Of a DNA stretch of 64,000 nt, positions 1 to 8,487 are shown one piece after another; the first letter of the stretch is position 1, and the number at the start of each line of letters is the position of its first letter. Origin of the DNA: Methylotenera_A sp046594885 (GTDB taxonomy: Bacteria > Pseudomonadota > Gammaproteobacteria > Burkholderiales > Methylophilaceae); assembly GCA_046594885.1 (NCBI GenBank), contig JBKJRD010000014.1, positions 34,272 through 98,271 on the forward strand. The letters run 5' to 3'. The notes below the pieces were generated by a model. It was not told where the DNA came from. It saw only the letters and a program-made list of their open reading frames with translations, and made no database searches. A program made the translations under genes and the position numbers.

Positions 1-2
1 CC

Positions 3-110
3 AGCCACCAGTATTTAAAAGCCTACAGAAATATGGGTTTTTTCTCATTTTGGGGTGAAAGAAATTATAATGCAGTCATCAAACCTAGTGTTTGGAATCG
101 AAGCCAATAA
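3..110 (+). CDS. C-terminal end of an unidentified protein (5' end outside window)
   Basis: A reading frame is open from the left edge and stops at TAA 108-110, giving 35 codons ending in VWNRSQ. The stretch is rich in aromatic and basic residues (YLKAYRN, FFSFWGERN). I do not recognise the family. The next gene starts 18 bp downstream on the same strand, so the two may be co-transcribed. If the tRNA fragment at 865-908 is an attachment site, this is cargo of a genomic island. It could also be a chance open frame, since only its tail is visible. Confidence 0.45.
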   Translation, partial: SHQYLKAYRNMGFFSFWGERNYNAVIKPSVWNRSQ

Positions 111-128
111 ACATTTTATAGGATTTAA

Positions 129-662
129 ATGAAAAGCATTATTTACCTACTTGCCATCCTAATATGTCTCAATTCAATCAGCGTAGGGGCTTCAACAAAA
201 ATTGCGCTTGAAAACAAGCGTCATTCTAATGCCCAAAAATCATCACAATTTGTCCCAGTTTATCGAATTGAAATTGGTTACCCTAGCGTTACCATGGCAA
301 TTAATGCAGTGAAAGAGCGCAAAGATACAATAATAAAAGTTAACAACAAGCCCTTTGGTTGGCAAGAGCGCACTGGGCCGTGGTATGTTGTTAAAGAAGG
401 TCAGCATATTGAATGGGCGTTTACCGAAGGCGGGCATTACGCACACCCTAGTGTGATTAAACGAATCATAGACGTTGGATCAAAAAGTCACGTGAGTGTG
501 GATATGGCTTTTAAATGTGAAGCTCCACGCAAAGATGACTGTTATAAATTGTTAGGCGAGTTTAAAGAAGTTAAAACACTTATCTTTAATGTCTACAGAA
601 AGAAATTTATCACACACCCAAATGCAGTGTCGATATGGAAAGGCGTTGATAGCTTAGAATAA
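129..662 (+). CDS. hypothetical exported protein, 177 aa
   Basis: The protein begins with a typical signal peptide (MKSIIYLLAILICLNSISVGAS, cleavage near residue 22), so it should reach the periplasm or outside. The mature part is soluble and basic, with one Cys pair (CEAPRKDDC, about residues 130-138) that could form a disulfide. An upstream AGGA at 120-123 (TATAGGATTTAA) can act as ribosome binding site. I do not recognise a family and assign no function. It lies about 200 bp inside the proposed island end (865-908), which fits an accessory gene. Confidence 0.7.
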   Translation: MKSIIYLLAILICLNSISVGASTKIALENKRHSNAQKSSQFVPVYRIEIGYPSVTMAINAVKERKDTIIKVNNKPFGWQERTGPWYVVKEGQHIEWAFTEGGHYAHPSVIKRIIDVGSKSHVSVDMAFKCEAPRKDDCYKLLGEFKEVKTLIFNVYRKKFITHPNAVSIWKGVDSLE

Positions 663-864
663 ATTATCAACTGATTTCTTAATGGGAGAGCTAAAAGTAG
701 ATTCTAGCAACACTAAGAAATGGACAATTTATGATTTTTAACACCTGCTTTAAATTGAGTAAATTCTTCAAATATGATTAAACGTGACAATATTGACGAG
801 AATTAGTGAGAATTAGCGAATAAGGGCGGATTTATTTCTATAATAATCAATAGGTTAAATCAAA

Positions 865-908
865 TTTTAATCTGCTTTTCGTGGGTTCGATCCCCGCACG
901 CCCTACCA
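865..908 (+). other. 3' half of a tRNA-Lys(TTT) gene: probable island attachment site
   Basis: The sequence can be read as a tRNA from the anticodon loop onward: anticodon TTT with flanking AA (866-870), 3' anticodon stem TCTGC (871-875), variable loop TTTTC, T stem GTGGG/CCCGC around loop TTCGATC (881-897), acceptor strand ACGCCCT, discriminator A, and encoded CCA at 906-908. The 5' half is missing: the bases upstream are AT-rich and cannot form the GCAGA stem or a D-arm. Homology stopping in the anticodon loop is the classic footprint of tyrosine-integrase insertion. Such insertion leaves an intact tRNA at one end of the island and a 3' duplicate at the other. The tRNA's original terminator lies just downstream, so the island would extend to the left. 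Confidence 0.7.
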
Positions 909-939
909 ATTTCAAGTTCTAGCAGATTCAAAAACGTAT

Positions 940-967
940 AAAAACCCACCACAGTGCGGGTTTTTTA
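940..967 (+). terminator. Rho-independent terminator behind the tRNA-Lys remnant
   Basis: A hairpin with arms AAAACCC and GGGTTTT (loop around ACCACAGTGC) is followed by a T run. It sits 32 bp after the CCA end of the tRNA fragment, where a tRNA terminator is expected. This supports the reading that the fragment is the original distal end of a once intact tRNA gene. Confidence 0.75.
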
Positions 968-1446
968 TCTTCTGTAGTTTCACTGATTTATCTAGACTTT
1001 ACAGAGGATACAGCTTAAAGCCGCCTGTATTACTCGTACAAAGGCTATCGAAAGATAAATCTCTAAGTTGTTCTAATTGTATTGCCTACAAATCATGCTA
1101 TGCCATCCCCTTAATCACTTATTCACAATAGTTTTTATAAGTGATGCCGAGCAGATACTTACGTAAATAATAAGAGCATAATGGGTCGTTGACAACACCT
1201 TGTGAAATATTCAAATGCAAATTCGCTGTGCGGAAATCTCATCATACCAATGCCAAAGTTTTAGCTCATGAAAGTAGAGAGCAATCATGAGAGCACATTA
1301 AGCAAAGTAAGTGATGTGGTGAACGCTTTATGGGCTGTCCACTTTAGAAGCTTGAAGCCAACAGATGGCGTCCTTAGAATTTATGAAACCACTATTTGTG
1401 CCGCATACTTACTTTAATTCTAATATTGATGCGCTAAGTTGGATTA

Positions 1447-3696
1447 ATGAATACCACTAAAAAACTCTGGCTATATTTAGCGATACTACTTGTCGCTTCT
1501 TTTACTGTCCTGCTTTGGGTGGGCTCAGAGGTCTACCGTCAAGCGCCTCCCATGCCTGAGAGAGTCATTAGCAGCAATGATAAAGTCATCTACACCCGTG
1601 CTGACATCGAGCAGGGACGCCAGGTATGGCAATCCATAGGCGGTATGCAGCTTGGGTCTATCTGGGGGCACGGCAGTTATGTTGCGCCCGACTGGAGTGC
1701 CGACTGGCTACACCGTGAGGCAATGGCGGTTCTTGATATTTGGGCGCAAAGCAATGCCGGCACCACCAGTTACCAGCAATTGTCCGCTGAACAACAGGCC
1801 TCGCTACGCGGGCGTCTTCAGATCAGAATTCGCCAGAATACCTACGATGCAGATAGCCAGGTCATCACGCTCGACCATGATCGCACCGCCGCAATTCTCA
1901 CAGTAGCCAGCCATTACCAGAGCCTGTTTGGCAACGATGCCGCAACGGCTGAACTGCGTGAAGCCTATGCCATGAAAAACAATACCGTGTCCAATGCAGA
2001 GCATCGCCATGCGTTGACGGCTTTTTTCTGGTGGACTTCCTGGGCCGCTGTGACCGAACGCCCAGGGAGTGCCATCAGCTATACCAGTAACTGGCCCGGA
2101 GAGCCGCTGGTTGGCAATAGCCCGCCATCCAGCACTTATGTCTGGTCTGCGTTCAGTGTTCTGTTTCTCATTGCTGGTATTGCATTGCTGGGCTGGCATC
2201 ATGCAGTTTCGGAAGGGCGCCGACCTGAAACCCACACACTACCTGACTCGGATCCGATGCGGTCGATCCGCATAACGCCTTCGATGCTGGCTACCGCCAA
2301 ATATTTCTGGCTTTTGCTGGGCATGTTCTTGCTGCAGATATTATTGGGCAGCATCACTGCGCATTATCAGATTGAAGGCCAACATCAGTACGGATTTAAT
2401 CTGTCGGATGTTTTACCGTATGCTCTGACCCGCACCTGGCATACCCAGCTTGCCGTGTTGTGGATAGCGACTGCATGGCTGGCCACTGGTCTTTACATAG
2501 CGCCGGCAATTTCCGGGCATGAGCCAAGGTTTCAGCGCCTGGGCGTCAATGTACTTTGGGTTTGCCTGATCATCATTGTTGTCGGCGCCTTTACCGGGCA
2601 ATGGTTCGCCGTCATGCAAAAAATGGGGCTGGAATATAACTTCTGGTTTGGTCATCAAGGCTGGGAATATTCGGATATGGGCCGTTTCTGGCAATGGTTT
2701 CTGTTCATCGGACTGGTTTTATGGCTGGTTCTGGTTGGCCGCGCGCTTTGGCCAGCGCTGCGTACCAGAAGTGAATCGCGATCCATCATTGCCTTGCTTA
2801 TGCTATCCACCACTGCCATCGGCCTATTTTATGCGGCCGCCTTAATCTCAAATGAACATAGCCATCTATCAACCATTGAATATTGGCGATGGTGGTTGGT
2901 GCATCTTTGGGTTGAAGGGTTTTTTGAAGTTTTCGCCACGGCAGTGCTTGCGATCATTTTCACGCGTCTCGGCTTGTTGCCCATCAAGACGGCAACCATA
3001 GCGGTGCTGTTCGCCACCATTATTTTTATGGCAGGCGGGGTGCTTGGCACATTACATCATCTTTATTTTAGCGGTACGCCCATGGCGGTACTCGCACTAG
3101 GTGCGAGTTTTTCTGCGCTTGAGGTGGTACCGCTTGCGTATATTGGATTTGAGGCTTATCACCATTACAAAATAGGCATGGCAGTGCCCTGGATGCAGCG
3201 TTATCACTGGCCTGTGATGTTTTTCCTGGCGGTTTCCTTCTGGAATATTATTGGCGCTGGGCTATTGGGGTTTCTCATCAATCCGCCGCTTTCGCTTTAC
3301 TATATGCAAGGCCTGAACCTGACACCTTTGCATGGCCATACCGCCTTGTTCGGCGTGTACGGCATGCTAGGCATTGGTCTCGTCCTGTTTTGTCTGCGCG
3401 GCCTCAAGCCCAATCTGATCTGGGACGAGCGTATCCTCAAGGTCAGCTTCTGGTCGTTCAATATCGGGCTGGCATTGATGGCTGTATTGACATTGCTGCC
3501 TATCGGCACACTGCAGCTTTTGGCGGCGCTGGATCACGGCTACTGGTATGCACGTTCGGCAGAATTTATGCAACAACCCTTAATAGAAACATTGGTATGG
3601 ATGCGAGTGCCTGGGGATGTTATTTTTAGCATTGGGGCATTGGCTCTATGTTGGTTCTTTGTGGGTTTATGGGTTAAACCAAAGCACGAAGATTAG
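1447..3696 (+). CDS. norB: quinol-dependent nitric oxide reductase (qNOR)
   Basis: This integral membrane protein reduces two NO to N2O using quinol. At 749 aa it has the length of single-subunit qNOR rather than of the roughly 450-aa NorB that needs NorC. A periplasmic extension follows TM1, and about 13 more hydrophobic segments follow. Expected heme-copper-oxidase-family ligands are visible: H486 and E490 in VHLWVEG, H537-H538 in the HHLYFSG segment, and H629/H631 in PLHGHTALFG. No norC, norQ, norD or norR is nearby, so a detoxifying or stand-alone denitrification role is likely. Its GC content and codon use (many GCC/CTG/GGC codons) are clearly higher than in the neighbours, which suggests horizontal acquisition. 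Confidence 0.93.
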   Translation: MNTTKKLWLYLAILLVASFTVLLWVGSEVYRQAPPMPERVISSNDKVIYTRADIEQGRQVWQSIGGMQLGSIWGHGSYVAPDWSADWLHREAMAVLDIWAQSNAGTTSYQQLSAEQQASLRGRLQIRIRQNTYDADSQVITLDHDRTAAILTVASHYQSLFGNDAATAELREAYAMKNNTVSNAEHRHALTAFFWWTSWAAVTERPGSAISYTSNWPGEPLVGNSPPSSTYVWSAFSVLFLIAGIALLGWHHAVSEGRRPETHTLPDSDPMRSIRITPSMLATAKYFWLLLGMFLLQILLGSITAHYQIEGQHQYGFNLSDVLPYALTRTWHTQLAVLWIATAWLATGLYIAPAISGHEPRFQRLGVNVLWVCLIIIVVGAFTGQWFAVMQKMGLEYNFWFGHQGWEYSDMGRFWQWFLFIGLVLWLVLVGRALWPALRTRSESRSIIALLMLSTTAIGLFYAAALISNEHSHLSTIEYWRWWLVHLWVEGFFEVFATAVLAIIFTRLGLLPIKTATIAVLFATIIFMAGGVLGTLHHLYFSGTPMAVLALGASFSALEVVPLAYIGFEAYHHYKIGMAVPWMQRYHWPVMFFLAVSFWNIIGAGLLGFLINPPLSLYYMQGLNLTPLHGHTALFGVYGMLGIGLVLFCLRGLKPNLIWDERILKVSFWSFNIGLALMAVLTLLPIGTLQLLAALDHGYWYARSAEFMQQPLIETLVWMRVPGDVIFSIGALALCWFFVGLWVKPKHED

Positions 3697-3887
3697 ATTA
3701 ATCTAGAACATACAAGCAACCGGCTCCAATGCGGGATTTTTCATCGTGATACTATAAGTTGATGCAATATTTTGCTTAAGTCGCAGAAGGCTTTATTTGG
3801 TGTCAGGCATGACTAGTTGTGATTAAATACAAGTTGGCGTGATGCAAGCCAATGATTGAACAGCCAATGCTGATATAAGCAGACTTT

Positions 3888-4664
3888 ATGATGATACTTA
3901 ACCATCAAATTTACCCAATTTTTTTATCTTTACTACTTTTTTTTTCTGTGAGTGTAAACGCTGCTGAGGCAAATCAAAAAGTAGTTATTTTTGCCGCAGC
4001 CAGCTTAACAGATGCGATTAATGCAATCGCGGATAGTTATGAAAAGCAAAATAATATTGAAATTCAAACTTCATTTGCCGCTTCATCAACGCTGGCTAAA
4101 CAAATAGAAAACGGCGCACCTGCTGATATTTTTATTTCGGCAGACACAAAGTGGATGCAGTATTTAACAGATAAAAATGTGTTAAGTAATACACCTATAA
4201 TCAATTTGTTGGGTAATCATCTGGTTTTAATCGCCCCCAAAGGGCGCGGTTTTAAAGTTAACATGCAAAAATCATTCAATTTTGCGGGCGCCTTTCAAGG
4301 TAAGCTTTGTACGGGTGAAACAGAATCGGTGCCAGTGGGTATTTACGCAAAACAGGCGCTTCAAACTTTGGGTTGGTGGGCTGCAATTAAATCGCGAATG
4401 GTGGGTACGCAAGATGTGCGGGCGGCTTTGGTATTGGTGGAGCGTGGCGAGTGCGCGGCAGGCATTGTTTATAAGACAGATGCTAAAGTTTCAGCTAAAG
4501 TAGATATATTGTCGGTTTTTCCCAACAATAGCCACGACCCTATTGTTTACCCTTTAAGTTTAACTAAACAATCCAATCCAAACGCAATACATTTTTATAG
4601 CTACTTAAAATCAAAACAAGCAAAAGCGATTTTTATACAATATGGTTTTCATTTTTTAGAGTAG
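3888..4664 (+). CDS. modA: molybdate ABC transporter, periplasmic binding protein ModA
   Basis: The 258-aa protein has an N-terminal signal peptide ending near VNAAEA. The mature start (VVIFAAASLTDAINAIA) is the typical ModA opening, whose Ser/Thr residues contact the oxyanion. Other family segments are TSFAASSTLAKQIENGAPADIF and ESVPVGIYAKQAL. It should capture molybdate (or tungstate) for ModBC. It is the first gene of modABC, with modB 10 bp downstream. I see no ModE-type operator in the 190 bp upstream and no modE gene in the window. Confidence 0.95.
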   Translation: MMILNHQIYPIFLSLLLFFSVSVNAAEANQKVVIFAAASLTDAINAIADSYEKQNNIEIQTSFAASSTLAKQIENGAPADIFISADTKWMQYLTDKNVLSNTPIINLLGNHLVLIAPKGRGFKVNMQKSFNFAGAFQGKLCTGETESVPVGIYAKQALQTLGWWAAIKSRMVGTQDVRAALVLVERGECAAGIVYKTDAKVSAKVDILSVFPNNSHDPIVYPLSLTKQSNPNAIHFYSYLKSKQAKAIFIQYGFHFLE

Positions 4665-4674
4665 TAATAAAGCC

Positions 4675-5385
4675 ATGCAAGCCTTTTTAAGTTTTACGCC
4701 AGCAGAATTAGCCATTGTCTGGCTCTCTGTCAAAGTGGCGCTGTTGTGTGTGCTGATTATTCTTATTCCCGGTATCGCGGTGTCATGGCTGTTGGCCAGA
4801 AAGTCTTTTTTTGGCAAATCGTTACTAGATAGCTTGGTGCATTTGCCTTTGGTGTTGCCACCCGTTGTGCCTGGTTTTTTACTGCTTTTATTATTGGGTA
4901 ATCAAGGGCTTATTGGCAAACATCTGCATACCTATTTTGGTTTTAGCCTTGCTTTCACCTGGATGGGCGCGGTGGTTGCCTCTGCGGTAATGGCGTTTCC
5001 ATTAATGGTGCGCTCCACCCGCCTAGCCATTTCACAGGTAGACCAACATCTAGAAATCGCCGCGCAATCGCTAGGCGCACATCCCTTAAAAGTATTTTTC
5101 ACTATCACCTTGCCGCTGGCAATGCCAGGCGTTATTACCGGCTTGATATTGGCTTTTAGCCGCAGTTTGGGCGAGTTTGGCGCAACCATTACCTTTGTTG
5201 GTAATATTGAAAATGAAACGCGCACATTGCCGTTGGCCATTTACAGTTATACGCAAATCCCCAATGGTGATTGGCCCGCAATACGTTTGGTGATTTTAAG
5301 CATGCTGTTAGCGCTTGGTGCATTAATGTTGAGCGACCATCTAGAACGTAAAGCCAATCAAAAAATTGGCCGTGGGCATGACTAA
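4675..5385 (+). CDS. modB: molybdate ABC transporter permease ModB
   Basis: The 236-aa inner-membrane protein has about five or six hydrophobic segments and the BPD-transp-1 signature. The EAA-loop region that docks onto the ATPase is visible as AAQSLGAHPLKVFFTITLP, and the ModB segment SLGEFGATITFVGN follows. Length matches the family (about 225-230 aa). It starts 10 bp after modA and is followed 33 bp later by modC, consistent with one transcript. Confidence 0.95.
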   Translation: MQAFLSFTPAELAIVWLSVKVALLCVLIILIPGIAVSWLLARKSFFGKSLLDSLVHLPLVLPPVVPGFLLLLLLGNQGLIGKHLHTYFGFSLAFTWMGAVVASAVMAFPLMVRSTRLAISQVDQHLEIAAQSLGAHPLKVFFTITLPLAMPGVITGLILAFSRSLGEFGATITFVGNIENETRTLPLAIYSYTQIPNGDWPAIRLVILSMLLALGALMLSDHLERKANQKIGRGHD

Positions 5386-5418
5386 ATACTTAACACGACC
5401 ATATGACTGAAATTCCAG

Positions 5419-6057
5419 ATGATTGAAATTCAAGCCAAGCTGCAACGCAGCCATTTTAATCTGGATGTGTCATTACAAATAAATACGCGGGTGACGGCCA
5501 TATTCGGCCCTTCTGGTTCTGGCAAAAGTACAGTGCTCAACATGATTGCAGGTATTACGCTGCCTGATAGCGGACGTATTGTCATCGGCGGCGAATGTGT
5601 TTTTGACAGTCAATTAGGCATTAACAAACCGATTCATCAACGCAAACTAGGCTTGGTATTTCAAGATGGCAGGCTGTTTCCGCACATGACTGTTGCGCAG
5701 AATCTGGCTTATGCGTATCAATTAAATGCCTCACATAAGCAAGCTATTAGCTTAACTGAGGTGCTTGATTTACTAGAATTGAGTGCGCTAAAACAACAAT
5801 ATCCGCGTCAACTATCTGGTGGCGAAAAACAGCGTGTTGCTTTGGGGCGCGCGCTATTAAGTTCGCCAACATTATTGATGTTAGACGAGCCATTGGCCTC
5901 GCTAGATGAACAATTAAAAGCACAAATTCTGCCTTATCTAACATTGGTTGCTGAACATATTCAGATTCCGATGCTTTATGTCAGCCATAGCAAAGCCGAG
6001 ATTTTGCAATTAACCGAGCATATTGTGTATATTAAAGATGGCCAGATTGTGCGTTAA
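5419..6057 (+). CDS. modC: molybdate ABC transporter ATPase ModC, short form
   Basis: The ATPase powers ModAB import. Walker A is GPSGSGKST (residues 30-38), the signature is LSGGE (132-136), Walker B with catalytic Glu is LMLDEP (153-158), and the switch His is in YVSHS. The protein ends at 212 aa, just after the nucleotide-binding domain. Typical ModC proteins are about 350 aa and carry a C-terminal MOP/TOBE domain that binds molybdate and gives feedback inhibition. No such domain follows in frame or in the 266-bp gap behind it, so this system probably lacks that control. Confidence 0.92.
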   Translation: MIEIQAKLQRSHFNLDVSLQINTRVTAIFGPSGSGKSTVLNMIAGITLPDSGRIVIGGECVFDSQLGINKPIHQRKLGLVFQDGRLFPHMTVAQNLAYAYQLNASHKQAISLTEVLDLLELSALKQQYPRQLSGGEKQRVALGRALLSSPTLLMLDEPLASLDEQLKAQILPYLTLVAEHIQIPMLYVSHSKAEILQLTEHIVYIKDGQIVR

Positions 6058-6103
6058 CTAGAGTATTGATAATTGCTTGCAAAGTTGAGTGATGATGCAG
6101 CTA

Positions 6104-6121
6104 TGTGCGATGACGTACAGA
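6104..6121 (+). promoter_or_regulatory. palindromic operator-like motif, copy 1 (upstream of asmA)
   Basis: The sequence is TGTGCGATGACGTACAGA, a palindrome with half-sites TGTGCG and CGTACA around a 4-bp centre. Closely matching copies occur at 14732, 16418 and 20848, with a weaker one at 41419. This copy is about 200 bp before asmA, with no gene in between. I infer a binding site for a dimeric regulator, possibly the Crp/Fnr protein encoded at 21015. Confidence 0.55.
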
Positions 6122-6212
6122 AAATGCATCGCGTTTGCAATAGTGTTCAGTTTGTAAGCGGATACCACTTTATAAGCTTATGCCCACCAATATGACGCTT
6201 AGTCACTTGCTT

Positions 6213-6238
6213 TAGTCTGTTGCCCTAGTCTGTTGCCC
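6213..6238 (+). repeat. tandem 13-bp repeat, two perfect copies
   Basis: TAGTCTGTTGCCC occurs twice head to tail, and a decayed third start (TAGTCTCATGC) lies about 14 bp further on. It sits in the leader region of asmA. Its role is unknown, and it could be simple slippage. Confidence 0.7.
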
Positions 6239-6287
6239 TAATTTGATGCGCTAGTCTCATGCATTAGCTAGGGTCAAGCACCCAGTA

Positions 6288-6319
6288 CAATTACTAAATA
6301 GTGCAATTACCAAATAAGG
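6288..6319 (+). repeat. tandem 16-bp repeat just before asmA
   Basis: CAATTACTAAATAGTG and CAATTACCAAATAAGG lie side by side (13 of 16 bases equal) and end 4 bp before the asmA start codon. The second copy supplies the TAAGG that probably acts as the asmA ribosome binding site. Confidence 0.65.
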
Positions 6320-6323
6320 CAAT

Positions 6324-8381
6324 ATGAATAATCGCACAAAATTATGGAATATGCTGGCTGTTTTAATTGCCGCTTTAATCATTGCAATTGCGCTGTGCGA
6401 GCGCGCTGGCTGGCCTTTTTTAGCCGCGCCACTTGAAAAACAACTTTCTAGTTTGCTTAAACGCGATATCAGTTTTGACAGTAAAAATAGTGTTAACTCA
6501 GTTGAAAAAACGGCTATTAAAAACGGCAGCGTTACACATTCCCCGCCTGAACCGCAAGCATTTCAAATCAGATTCTTGGGTGGATTAAGATTAAATACGG
6601 CAAATCTGCTTATTGCCAAGCCCACTTGGAGTACAAAGCCTTATTTTCTACAAGTGGAAAACCTTGCGCTTAAACTGCGCTACATCGATGTATGGCGCGC
6701 GTATTATGGGCAACCTATTCACATCAAAAGCTTACAGGCACAAAAACTAGAAGGCTATATCGAGCGCTTAGCTGATGGCCGTGCCTCATGGCAATTTAAA
6801 GATAAGCCAGATGACCCAGATAAGCCAATTAAATTGCCGTCTTTTGATGAGTTGACTTTAATCAACGGCTTGCTGCACGTGAATGACGCGCCACTCAAAG
6901 CCAAAATCGAAGCCAAGTTGTCACTTGAAAATCGCACGCTTGAAAATGGCCATATAGATAATCAAACGGTTAAGCAAAAAAAATACGCAAAACTAGACAC
7001 TAGATTGACAGCAACGGCAAATGGTCGTTATCAAGACTTACCGTTGAAAATTGATCTGGTTAGTATTGGTGCGCTATCTGGGGCTGATACTTCAGCAGAG
7101 CTGCCTGTGGCGCTAAAGCTTAATGCAAGCATTGGCCGCGCGCATTTACGCTTTAAAGGTAAAACCAAAGACATTATGCAACTGGATTATTTTGTCGGTA
7201 GTTATACGCTAAAAGGCACATCGTTAGCTGCGGTTGGTGATTTATTTGGGGTAACGCTGCCGACAACGGCAGCATTTAATACCAATGGCAATATTGAAAA
7301 GCAAGACTTGCTGTGGCGCGTCAAGGTTAATCATTTATTGATTGGCGATAGTGATTTAAATGGGCAATTCACCTATGATCGATCGCCTAAAACGCCATCG
7401 CTAAAAGGCAAGCTAGGTGGTAAAAAGTTAGTTATTACCGATTTAGGCCCAGCGTTTGGTGCAACGGCAAAGGCTAAAAATACAGGGAAAGTATTGCCAA
7501 CACGTCCGTTTGATTTGGCTTCACTGCGTCGCATGAATGCTGACCTGCTGATTGATATTCAATACCTAGATTTAAAAACGCGCATATTACAACCGTTAAA
7601 GCCGCTGCAAGGCCATTTAAAATTAAACAATGCGGTATTAACACTCAACAATATTTACGCGTCTACTGCCGATGGTTTGCTAAAAGGCGATATGCGCTTA
7701 GATGGGCGGGGTAATCAAGCATTGTGGGATGCGGATTTACGCTGGAGTGGGGTGCGATTAGAGCGCTGGATTAAGCAGTCGCGCGAAAAAGGTTCTCCAC
7801 CTTACATTGCCGGAAAACTGCATGGCAGCGCAAAATTAAAAGGCCAGGGTAAATCGACAGCAGCCATATTGGCTAGTTTAAGTGGCGATGTGCGTAGCGA
7901 ATTGCAAGATGGTGCAGTTTCACATTTGGCGATAGAAGTGGCTGGTTTAGATTTAGCGCAATCTGTTGGCGTAATATTTAAAGGCGACGATGCGTTGCCC
8001 GTGCAATGTGCAATAGCCGATTTACATGCCCAAAAAGGCACGTTTACGCCAAAGGTATTGGTGGTGGACACAGAAGATACGACGCTGTGGGTAACTGGCT
8101 CTTTGTCTTTAGCAACAGAAACACTTAATTTGCGTGCTGTGGCGCTACCCAAAGATTTTAGCCCATTAACGGTGCGCGTACCTGTCAATGTGACGGGGCC
8201 TTTTGCGCATCCACAGGTGTCGCTAGAGAAAAAACCAGTGGGTTTAAAATTGGCCGCTTCAGCTTTGTTGGCGCTGGTGAATCCGCTGGCCGCGGTGATC
8301 CCACTATTAGATAATGGCGATACTAAACTTGCCAAACAGCGCGCAAGCCGATGCGCGAGTTTGATGAAAAAGCCCACTTAA
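6324..8381 (+). CDS. AsmA family protein
   Basis: The 685-aa protein has one N-terminal membrane anchor (residues about 10-30, LAVLIAALIIAIALCERAGW) followed by a long, beta-rich periplasmic region. The C-terminal AsmA segment is visible (LSGDVRSELQDGAVSHLAIEVA..., then CAIADLHAQKGTF and VDTEDTTLWVTGSLSL). AsmA-like proteins form bridge-like beta grooves thought to move phospholipid between inner and outer membrane. Length and domain order resemble the YhjG/AsmA group. The gene stands alone, with a palindromic operator-like site about 200 bp upstream. Confidence 0.88.
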   Translation: MNNRTKLWNMLAVLIAALIIAIALCERAGWPFLAAPLEKQLSSLLKRDISFDSKNSVNSVEKTAIKNGSVTHSPPEPQAFQIRFLGGLRLNTANLLIAKPTWSTKPYFLQVENLALKLRYIDVWRAYYGQPIHIKSLQAQKLEGYIERLADGRASWQFKDKPDDPDKPIKLPSFDELTLINGLLHVNDAPLKAKIEAKLSLENRTLENGHIDNQTVKQKKYAKLDTRLTATANGRYQDLPLKIDLVSIGALSGADTSAELPVALKLNASIGRAHLRFKGKTKDIMQLDYFVGSYTLKGTSLAAVGDLFGVTLPTTAAFNTNGNIEKQDLLWRVKVNHLLIGDSDLNGQFTYDRSPKTPSLKGKLGGKKLVITDLGPAFGATAKAKNTGKVLPTRPFDLASLRRMNADLLIDIQYLDLKTRILQPLKPLQGHLKLNNAVLTLNNIYASTADGLLKGDMRLDGRGNQALWDADLRWSGVRLERWIKQSREKGSPPYIAGKLHGSAKLKGQGKSTAAILASLSGDVRSELQDGAVSHLAIEVAGLDLAQSVGVIFKGDDALPVQCAIADLHAQKGTFTPKVLVVDTEDTTLWVTGSLSLATETLNLRAVALPKDFSPLTVRVPVNVTGPFAHPQVSLEKKPVGLKLAASALLALVNPLAAVIPLLDNGDTKLAKQRASRCASLMKKPT

Positions 8382-8453
8382 AACATATGGGCATCAAACT
8401 TAACCCTTAAATTCGCTTAAAAATCGCGCGCTAAACGCGCATATTAAACTAAC

Positions 8454-8487
8454 TTAACCCTATTTTTTCCTCAAAAAAATAGCGGGT
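8454..8487. terminator. bidirectional terminator between asmA and the MCE operon
   Basis: AACCCTATTTTTT pairs with AAAAAAATAGCGGGTT around a CCTC loop. It lies between two convergent genes and touches the stop codon of the minus-strand lipoprotein gene. The A and T runs on either side let it work in both directions. A smaller GCGCG-CTAAA-CGCGC hairpin lies just upstream at 8426-8440. Confidence 0.65.

Larger units (their letters stand above)
663..1446. other. 784-bp gene-poor stretch with a tRNA remnant and terminator
   Basis: Apart from the tRNA 3' half (865-908) and the hairpin terminator (940-967), I see no convincing gene. A 49-codon ATG frame at 1268-1417 (MKVESNHES..., ending CAAYLL) has no clear ribosome binding site and no recognisable similarity. 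No FNR-type TTGAT-N4-ATCAA box or NsrR-like palindrome stands out upstream of the nitric oxide reductase gene. The region looks like scar DNA from past recombination. Confidence 0.5.

Noticed and set aside
823..908. A complete tRNA of 86 nt, since AGGGCGG at 823-829 can pair with the acceptor strand at 6 of 7 positions
   Set aside because: No D-arm and no 5' anticodon stem can be formed in between, and the D-loop GG is missing. Only the 3' half is tRNA-like, so I call it a remnant or att site.
1200..1446. FNR or NsrR box upstream of norB
   Set aside because: I looked for TTGAT-N4-ATCAA and NsrR-type palindromes and found no match good enough to report.
1804..2235. 143-aa minus-strand frame opposite norB
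   Set aside because: The GC-rich norB coding sequence produces long antisense frames. No motif or ribosome binding site supports it.
7802..8377. 191-aa minus-strand frame inside asmA
   Set aside because: It is antisense to the conserved AsmA C-terminal domain and ends just at the asmA stop; it is a shadow.
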